From NCBI RefSeq assembly GCF_014653695.1, contig NZ_BNAR01000003.1, forward strand, positions 391,528 to 455,527: DNA of 64,000 nt, read 5' to 3'. Shown here piece after piece: positions 59,001 to 64,000 of the stretch. Position 1 is the stretch's first letter. Every line of letters begins with the position of its first letter. The position numbers and the translations under genes are program-made. The DNA is from Lentzea cavernae. GTDB taxonomy: Bacteria > Actinomycetota > Actinomycetes > Mycobacteriales > Pseudonocardiaceae. The notes under the pieces were generated by a model that made no database searches, was not told where the DNA came from, and worked only from the letters and a program-made list of their open reading frames with translations.

Positions 59001-59552
59001 ATGGCTGAACAGAAGAAGATCGCGTTCCTGGTCGCGGAAGAGGGCATCGAGCAGATCGAGCTCACCGATCCGTGGTCGCACGTCGAGAAGGCCGGCGGAG
59101 TGCCGCGCCTGCTCGCGCCGAAGCTCGGTGAGGTGCGCGGCTTCAACCACCTCACGCCCGCCGACGCGTTCCCCGTCGACACGACCTTCGCCGACGCCAG
59201 CGCGGACGACTACGACGGCGCGGTCATCCCCGGCGGCGTGGCCAACGCGGACTTCCTGCGCATGGACAGCGACGCCGTCGAGCTGGTGAAGGCCCTGGTC
59301 GCCGCGGGCAAGCCGATCGCGTCGATCTGCCACGGACCGTGGCTGCTCGTCGAGGCGGACGTGGTGCGCGGCAAGATGCTGACCTCGTTCCCGAGCCTGC
59401 AGACCGACATCCGCAACGCGGGCGGTGACTGGGCCGACGAGGAGGTCAGGGTGTGCGACATGAACGGGTGGAAGCTCGTGACCTCCCGCAACCCCGACGA
59501 CCTGCCGGCGTTCAACCGGGCGGCCCTGAAGGTGTTCGGGCTGTCCGAGTAG
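59001..59552 (+). CDS. DJ-1/PfpI-family protein (YhbO/glyoxalase III-like)
   Basis: A 183-residue protein of normal length for type 1 glutamine-amidotransferase-like DJ-1/PfpI enzymes. The nucleophile is C110 in SICHGPW, and the acidic E of LVAEEGIEQIEL lies near the start. Members act on glyoxal-modified molecules or as stress chaperone/protease; activity here is not certain. It starts 9 bases after the hydrolase. Confidence 0.92.
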   Translation: MAEQKKIAFLVAEEGIEQIELTDPWSHVEKAGGVPRLLAPKLGEVRGFNHLTPADAFPVDTTFADASADDYDGAVIPGGVANADFLRMDSDAVELVKALVAAGKPIASICHGPWLLVEADVVRGKMLTSFPSLQTDIRNAGGDWADEEVRVCDMNGWKLVTSRNPDDLPAFNRAALKVFGLSE

Positions 59553-59573
59553 CCGGGATCTGCAGCTCCCGGC
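59552..59573 (+). terminator. Short terminator after the DJ-1 gene
   Basis: GCCGGGA (59552-59558) and TCCCGGC (59567-59573) form a 7-bp stem at the stop codon; a second 6-bp stem (CACTCG/CGAGTG, 59574-59593) follows. Convergent with the MerR gene. Confidence 0.5.
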
Positions 59574-59579
59574 ACTCGT

Positions 59580-60335
59580 CTACAGGCGAGTGTCCGCGTA
59601 GTGCGCCATGGCGTCACGCAGCCACTCGGCCATGTTGTCGCCGCCGACCTCGAAGTTGACCCGGAACTCGTCCGAGTCGACGTAGAGGTCGCCGAGGCCC
59701 TTGTAGGACTCCCGGTTGGGCGTCCAGCTCAGGCAGATCCAGCGGTAGTGGCGGTCGATCAGCTCCTGCGTCTCGGGAGCGTCGATCGCCGTGCCCGCGG
59801 TGAACAGCGCGCCGAGCCCTTCGCCGATCTCCCGCCACTGCGCCATGAACTGGTCCGCGTCCGCGCGGGTCCAGCCCTTCAGCTTCGCCTTGCTCTCGGC
59901 GAGGTGCTCCTTCACCCCGTCGCCGTAGCGTTCGACGAGCTCGGCCTCGTGGCGCTCCTGCTTCTTCGCGTCGAAGCCGTCGAACAGCTCTTCCATCTTC
60001 ATCTCGTCCCCTCCTTCCAGTTCCGCGATGGTCCGCGCGACGGTGCTCGCCAGCCGGTCCAGCCGCTGTCGTTCGCCCTGCAGCCACCGGTGGTGGTCGC
60101 GCAGGACGGTCAGCTGGTCCGTGCCGTTGAGCATCTCCGCCACCACGTCGAGGCCCAGGCCCAGGTCGCGCAGCAGCAGGATCTGCTGCAGGCGGTGCAC
60201 CTGTTCCTTCTCGTAGTAGCGGTAACCGTTGTCGCCGATCCAGGCCGGCGGCAGCAGCCCGATCGAGTCGTAGTGCCGCAGCGTCCTGGACGTCACCTTC
60301 GACATCCGGGCCACCTGGGCGATCGACCAGGCCAT
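59580..60335 (-). CDS. MerR-family regulator with TipAS-like domain
   Basis: A 251-residue protein. The MerR HTH opens it (WSIAQVARMSKVTSRTLRHYDSIGLLPPAWIGDNGYRYY), a dimer helix follows, and the last ~140 residues form a TipAS-type helical antibiotic-recognition domain (GDGVKEHLAESKAKLKGWT, WRE-GEGLGALF, RHYRWICLSW). TipA proteins activate their promoter on binding thiopeptides or other drugs. The ATG is followed by AWSIAQV as in the family. Its operator lies just upstream. Confidence 0.92.
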   Translation of the reverse strand: MAWSIAQVARMSKVTSRTLRHYDSIGLLPPAWIGDNGYRYYEKEQVHRLQQILLLRDLGLGLDVVAEMLNGTDQLTVLRDHHRWLQGERQRLDRLASTVARTIAELEGGDEMKMEELFDGFDAKKQERHEAELVERYGDGVKEHLAESKAKLKGWTRADADQFMAQWREIGEGLGALFTAGTAIDAPETQELIDRHYRWICLSWTPNRESYKGLGDLYVDSDEFRVNFEVGGDNMAEWLRDAMAHYADTRL

Positions 60336-60374
60336 TCCGGTTCCCCCTTCGCGCTCTGGAAATGACGGTAGGGG

Positions 60375-60389
60375 TTGACGTTGCGTCAA
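60375..60389. promoter_or_regulatory. MerR operator palindrome
   Basis: TTGACG (60375-60380) and CGTCAA (60384-60389) form a palindrome with a 3-base centre, lying between divergent MerR and YbaK genes. On the minus strand it lies between a TTGACC -35-like box and the MerR start, as in autoactivated MerR/TipA promoters with long spacers. Confidence 0.7.
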
Positions 60390-60410
60390 GGTCAAACGGA
60401 GTTTGGCAGG

Positions 60411-60959
60411 ATGAGTGGCGTGTGGACTATCGCTGGTTCGTTGGAACCCGTCCCCGTGCTGTCTCGCCTCGACCTGGTGCCGGAACCGGTCGCAGCCGCG
60501 TTGAAGCTGCTGGACGGTGCTGATCGTGTCGCGGTGGCGGAGATCGATCCGACCCTCGCCGACACCGCCGAGTTCTGCGCGCACTACGGCTCGCCCCTCG
60601 AAGCCTCCGCCAACTGCGTCGTCGTCGCCGGCAAGCGCGGTGACGTGGTCCGTTATGCAGCGTGCATGGTGCTCGCGACCATGCGTGCGGACGTGAACGG
60701 CGTCATCCGCAAGCGGCTCGACGCGCGCAAGGCCTCCTTCGCGCCGATGGACGAGGCCGTGGCGCTGACCGGCATGGAGTACGGCGGCATCACGCCCGTC
60801 GGCGTGCCGGCGGACTGGCCGATCCTCGTCTCGCCCGAGGTGGCCGCCGCCCCCGAGCTGATCGTGGGCAGCGGCATCCGCGGCAGCAAGATCCTCATCC
60901 CCGGTGACGTGCTGATGAAGCTCACCGGGGCCGAGGTCCTGCCGGAGCTAGCCCGCTAG
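60411..60959 (+). CDS. YbaK/EbsC-type aminoacyl-tRNA deacylase
   Basis: A 182-residue YbaK-domain protein. It has SANCVVVAGKRGDVVRYAACMVLATMRADVN, MEYGGITPVGVPADWPILV and GSGIRGSKILIPGDVL, the conserved order with the catalytic lysine/glycine region. It hydrolyses mischarged aminoacyl-tRNA. GGCAGG sits before the ATG. The stop overlaps the convergent WD40 gene by 12 bases. Confidence 0.9.
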   Translation: MSGVWTIAGSLEPVPVLSRLDLVPEPVAAALKLLDGADRVAVAEIDPTLADTAEFCAHYGSPLEASANCVVVAGKRGDVVRYAACMVLATMRADVNGVIRKRLDARKASFAPMDEAVALTGMEYGGITPVGVPADWPILVSPEVAAAPELIVGSGIRGSKILIPGDVLMKLTGAEVLPELAR

Positions 60960-63900
60960 CCGGGTGATCACCTGGTCCGGGTCGAGCTCCCACCGGATCA
61001 CCCGCGGGTCCGGCCCGGACGACGTGAGGTCGCCGCCCGCGTCGAACAGCACCGCGTTGACCGGGCCGGTGTGCCCGGTCAGCGTCGCGATCTGAGTGCC
61101 GTCGGTGACCTGCCACAACGTGATCAGGCTGTCGTTCGCGGCGGCCGCCACGGTCGTGCCGTCCCGGCTGGCGGCGACCGCCCCGATGGCGCCTCGGCCG
61201 GTGACGAGTGTGCGCGCCTTGCCGTTGCGGTCCCACAGCGCGACCTCGCCGCCCGCGTCGCCCACCACCAGCAGGTCCGAACCCGGCACCGCGGCGATCG
61301 ACTTCACCGCCGGGCCGGTCTCCCGGACGACCTCGACCTGCTCGCCCGACCACCGCAGCACGCGTCCGTCGGCACCGCCGGAGACCACGAGGTCGCCGAC
61401 CGCCGCCACGGTGTTCACCGGGCCCGAGTGACCCGCGGGCAGCGGACGGCCGGGCTCGGGCGAGTTCAGGTCCTGCACCACGACCGCGGCGTCCGCACCG
61501 CCGGTGATCGCGCGGTCGCCGGACACCACGAGGCTCTTGATCGCGCCGCGGTGCCCCTGCCACGTGCGCAGGAGCAGGCCGTCGGTCCGCCACGACGACA
61601 GCACGCCGCGCACGTCGGCGACCACGATCTCGTCGGCGGTCCGGAACGCCAGCGCCGTCACGTGCGCCGGCACGTCGATGCGTCCGACCTGCCTGCCCTC
61701 CTGGTTCCACAGCAGGACCATCCGGTCGCGGCTGCCGGTGGCGAGCGTGGCGCCGTCCGGGGAGAGCGCGATGCCGTCCGGCGGGCTGGTGTGGCCGGTC
61801 AGGGGCGGCAGCGGCTGGTTCCACAGGCTCACGCTCTCGTCGCCGCCCGCCGCGAACCAGGTGCCGTCCGGGCTGAGCGCCGCCACGTAGAACGGGTGCG
61901 TGCGGGTGATCAGGCCGGTCAGCCAGCCGCCGTCGGGCACCGTCCACCAGCGGATGCTGCCGTCGTCGCTGGTCGACACGAGCTTGGTGCCGCTCGCGTC
62001 GAACTGCACCGAGTGCACACCGCCGACGTGTCTGCGCAGCCCGGACGTCTTGCCGGTCGCCAGCACTCGCAACACCACTTGGTAGTCGTCCCCGCCGGAA
62101 GCGAGCACACGGCCGTCGGGGCTCAACGCGACTGTGCGAACGGCGGAGACGTGATCGGTGAACGTGCGTGGGACGCCGTTCTCCACCACCAAAGTGCCTT
62201 TCGCACCGCCGGCGGCGAGCACGGATCCGTTCAACGCCAGGGCGTGGACCTCACCCAGTTCGTGCAGGACCTCGCCCGTGCGCGTCCAGTCCTCCGTGCG
62301 CCACAACGAGATCAGGCCGTCGGCCGTCGCCACCGCCGCCGTCGCTCCGTCTGTCGAGAGCACAAGCACTCGTATCTCGCTGTCGAGGGAGATGGTCCGC
62401 AACGGCAGATGCGTTCTGGTGTCCCACAAGATGATTCGCTTGTCGTCGCCCGCGGAGACCAGTGCGGTGCCGCCGGGCATGAACGCGAGCGCGCGCACGG
62501 TGCCGTTGTGCTGCAACAGAGATGTGGGTGCTGCTGCAGACGAGGGCGAGCGCAGCAGCACCGAGTGGTCCTCACCCGCGGTGGCGAACAACGAGCTGTC
62601 GGCGCTGAACGCGACCGCGCGAACCGGTCCTCGATGGTCTTTCAGCACCGTGCGCGCGGGCTTGTAGGCCGCGGTGCTGAGCAACGCGCCGCGTGCCTCG
62701 GCGGTCGCCGACGTGCGGTAGGCGTTCACGGCGAGCTGTGCGGCGGCATCCGGCCACGACGCGCTGAGGTCCTGAGCCTGCACGGCGATCTGGCGCGACT
62801 CGGCGACCCGCTGCTCCCGCAACGCCGCGTTGCCCTGCACGACGGCCACCGACATCACCACCAGGCACGCCACCGTCAGCACGGCCAGTGACTTCACCAG
62901 CGTGCGCAACCGGCGGGACTGCCGATCCGCCGCCTGGCGGGAGGCACTCTCCTCGTCCACCGCCGCCTGCAGGAACTCGCGCTCCACCTCGTTGGACGAG
63001 ACCGGCCACTCGATCCGGCCCGCCAGTTCGCGCATCGCGGCGAGCCGGACGCCTCTGTAGAGCTCACCGGGGTCGCGGCCGGCCGCCTGCCACGCCGTCG
63101 CGGCGGTGGTGAAGTCGCGGTGCAGCCGCAACGACTCCCGGTCGTCGTCGATCCACTGCCGTAGCCGAGGCCACGCGCGCACGAGCGCTTCGTGCGCGAG
63201 TTCCACCACACCGTCCGCGACGACGATCAGCCGTGCGTTCGCGAGAACGTTCACGACGTGTGCGGTGTCGGACGGTCTGCCCGCGGCCATCACCTCGTCC
63301 AGCGGAGCTCGGCGGCGCAGGTCGTTCACGTCGTCGTGGGTCTGCACGAGCCGTAGCAGCACTGCGCGCGCGACAGCTCGTCCACGGACGGACAACTCGC
63401 CGTAGGTGCTCTCGGCCGTGGCCGCGACGGCGCCGGTGACTCCACCGCTCGCCCGGTACCCCTCGAGCGTCAACCGGCCGCGTTCGCGCCTTCGCCACGT
63501 CTCCAGCAGCGCGTGCGACAGCAACGGCAGCGCACCCGACTGCCCGCGCACGTCGGCCAGCACGGCCGCGAGCACGTCCGGCTGCACCTTCAGCCCGGCG
63601 CGTGCGGCCGGCATCTCGACGACGGCCCGCAGTTCGTCGTCGGTCATCGGCCCGACCAGCACCTGGGCGTTGCGCAACGCCTCCACCAGCGCGGGCACCG
63701 CGGCGCAGTGGCCGAGGAAGTCCGCCCGCACGGCCAGCAGCACCCGTCGGCCGCCGTCGAGCAACGACGCGACGAACGCCTCGCGGTCGGCGGCGTCGTC
63801 GAAGTGGGTGAACAGCTCCTCGAACTGGTCGACCACCACGAGGTCGGCCTCGCCGCCCCGCCAGGTCGTCGGCGTCGCGGTGAGGACCGTCCAGTCCGTC

Positions 63901-64000
63901 AGGGCGGGCAGCACACCGGCGTGGATCAACGAGGACTTGCCGGACCCGGACGGCCCGAACACACCGACGACGCGCTGTTCCCGGACGCGGTCCACGAGGT
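60948..64000 (-). CDS. STAND NTPase (nSTAND1) with transmembrane segment and 14 WD40 repeats, partial
   Basis: The gene runs off the right edge; at least 1016 residues are present. The visible part starts with VVGVFGPSGSGKSSLIHAGVLPAL (Walker A) and LVVVDQFEELFTHF (Walker B, with the FEELFT motif of nSTAND1), then the winged-helix part. A membrane helix (VKSLAVLTVACLVVMSVAVV) lies in the middle, and 14 WD40 repeats (for example GHTGPVNAVLFDAGG) follow, enough for two seven-bladed propellers. The N-terminal effector domain is outside the window. It should be a membrane-tethered signalling NTPase; function unknown. Confidence 0.9.
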   Translation of the reverse strand, partial: LVDRVREQRVVGVFGPSGSGKSSLIHAGVLPALTDWTVLTATPTTWRGGEADLVVVDQFEELFTHFDDAADREAFVASLLDGGRRVLLAVRADFLGHCAAVPALVEALRNAQVLVGPMTDDELRAVVEMPAARAGLKVQPDVLAAVLADVRGQSGALPLLSHALLETWRRRERGRLTLEGYRASGGVTGAVAATAESTYGELSVRGRAVARAVLLRLVQTHDDVNDLRRRAPLDEVMAAGRPSDTAHVVNVLANARLIVVADGVVELAHEALVRAWPRLRQWIDDDRESLRLHRDFTTAATAWQAAGRDPGELYRGVRLAAMRELAGRIEWPVSSNEVEREFLQAAVDEESASRQAADRQSRRLRTLVKSLAVLTVACLVVMSVAVVQGNAALREQRVAESRQIAVQAQDLSASWPDAAAQLAVNAYRTSATAEARGALLSTAAYKPARTVLKDHRGPVRAVAFSADSSLFATAGEDHSVLLRSPSSAAAPTSLLQHNGTVRALAFMPGGTALVSAGDDKRIILWDTRTHLPLRTISLDSEIRVLVLSTDGATAAVATADGLISLWRTEDWTRTGEVLHELGEVHALALNGSVLAAGGAKGTLVVENGVPRTFTDHVSAVRTVALSPDGRVLASGGDDYQVVLRVLATGKTSGLRRHVGGVHSVQFDASGTKLVSTSDDGSIRWWTVPDGGWLTGLITRTHPFYVAALSPDGTWFAAGGDESVSLWNQPLPPLTGHTSPPDGIALSPDGATLATGSRDRMVLLWNQEGRQVGRIDVPAHVTALAFRTADEIVVADVRGVLSSWRTDGLLLRTWQGHRGAIKSLVVSGDRAITGGADAAVVVQDLNSPEPGRPLPAGHSGPVNTVAAVGDLVVSGGADGRVLRWSGEQVEVVRETGPAVKSIAAVPGSDLLVVGDAGGEVALWDRNGKARTLVTGRGAIGAVAASRDGTTVAAAANDSLITLWQVTDGTQIATLTGHTGPVNAVLFDAGGDLTSSGPDPRVIRWELDPDQVITRLAG

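Overview
The window is a high-GC actinobacterial chromosome segment. Pfam-type gene content (F420-linked LLM and PPOX enzymes, CGNR zinc finger, HBHA-like protein next to a DUF2516 protein, a butyrolactone-receptor-like TetR, a pSAM2-type integrative element) points to a multicellular actinomycete, most likely of the Pseudonocardiales (Lentzea, Saccharothrix, Amycolatopsis and relatives). The genus is an inference. No CRISPR array and no rRNA were seen.

Left flank (1-3557): end of a membrane protein gene, a serine hydrolase, an MFS exporter and a DHFR-like reductase. From 3558 to 16161 lies a complete actinomycete integrative and conjugative element (AICE), inserted in the 3' half of a tRNA-Lys(UUU) gene and bounded by perfect 74-bp direct repeats. 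Its right half is the pSAM2-type core: pra-like activator, small proteins, FtsK/TraSA-type translocase, HUH replication initiator, excisionase and tyrosine integrase, largely in overlapping reading frames. Its left half is cargo of visibly lower GC: a three-gene ABC-3C conflict operon (PD-(D/E)xK-like effector, middle component, Rad50-like DUF3732 ATPase with a zinc hook), then an HD protein, a Nudix hydrolase and an XRE regulator with a PLD-like tail.

16.2-31 kb: aldo/keto reductase, two translationally coupled secreted serine hydrolases, CobW GTPase and LLM oxidoreductase, then a three-gene membrane module (OB-fold/NfeD-like protein, flotillin, 1473-residue AAA+ ATPase), PPOX and DUF2236 enzymes, and a lone glutamate-type binding lipoprotein. 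31-43 kb: a 167-bp near-perfect palindrome, L,D-transpeptidase, cold-shock protein, a repeat-rich gap, copper efflux (copA/copZ with a CsoR-like operator), TetR regulator, three tRNAs (Glu, Asp, Phe), a PP2C-like/HTH/Clp-N locus with twin operators, and the divergent yczE/MocR pair.

43-64 kb: an ECF sigma factor, small protein and CHAT protease operon running tail-to-tail into a compact subtilase, with a 283-bp antisense overlap; a palindromic pair of DnaA-box sequences; aminotransferase; DUF445 protein; CGNR regulator; a PadR-ABC-FtsX operon with a tandem-repeat operator; a membrane NACHT NTPase; a methyltransferase; an XRE-HBHA-DUF2516-hydrolase cluster syntenic with mycobacteria; DJ-1, MerR and YbaK genes; and a membrane STAND NTPase with 14 WD40 repeats running off the right edge. 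STAND/NACHT, CHAT, subtilase and ABC-3C genes together make the window rich in conflict or signalling NTPases and proteases.
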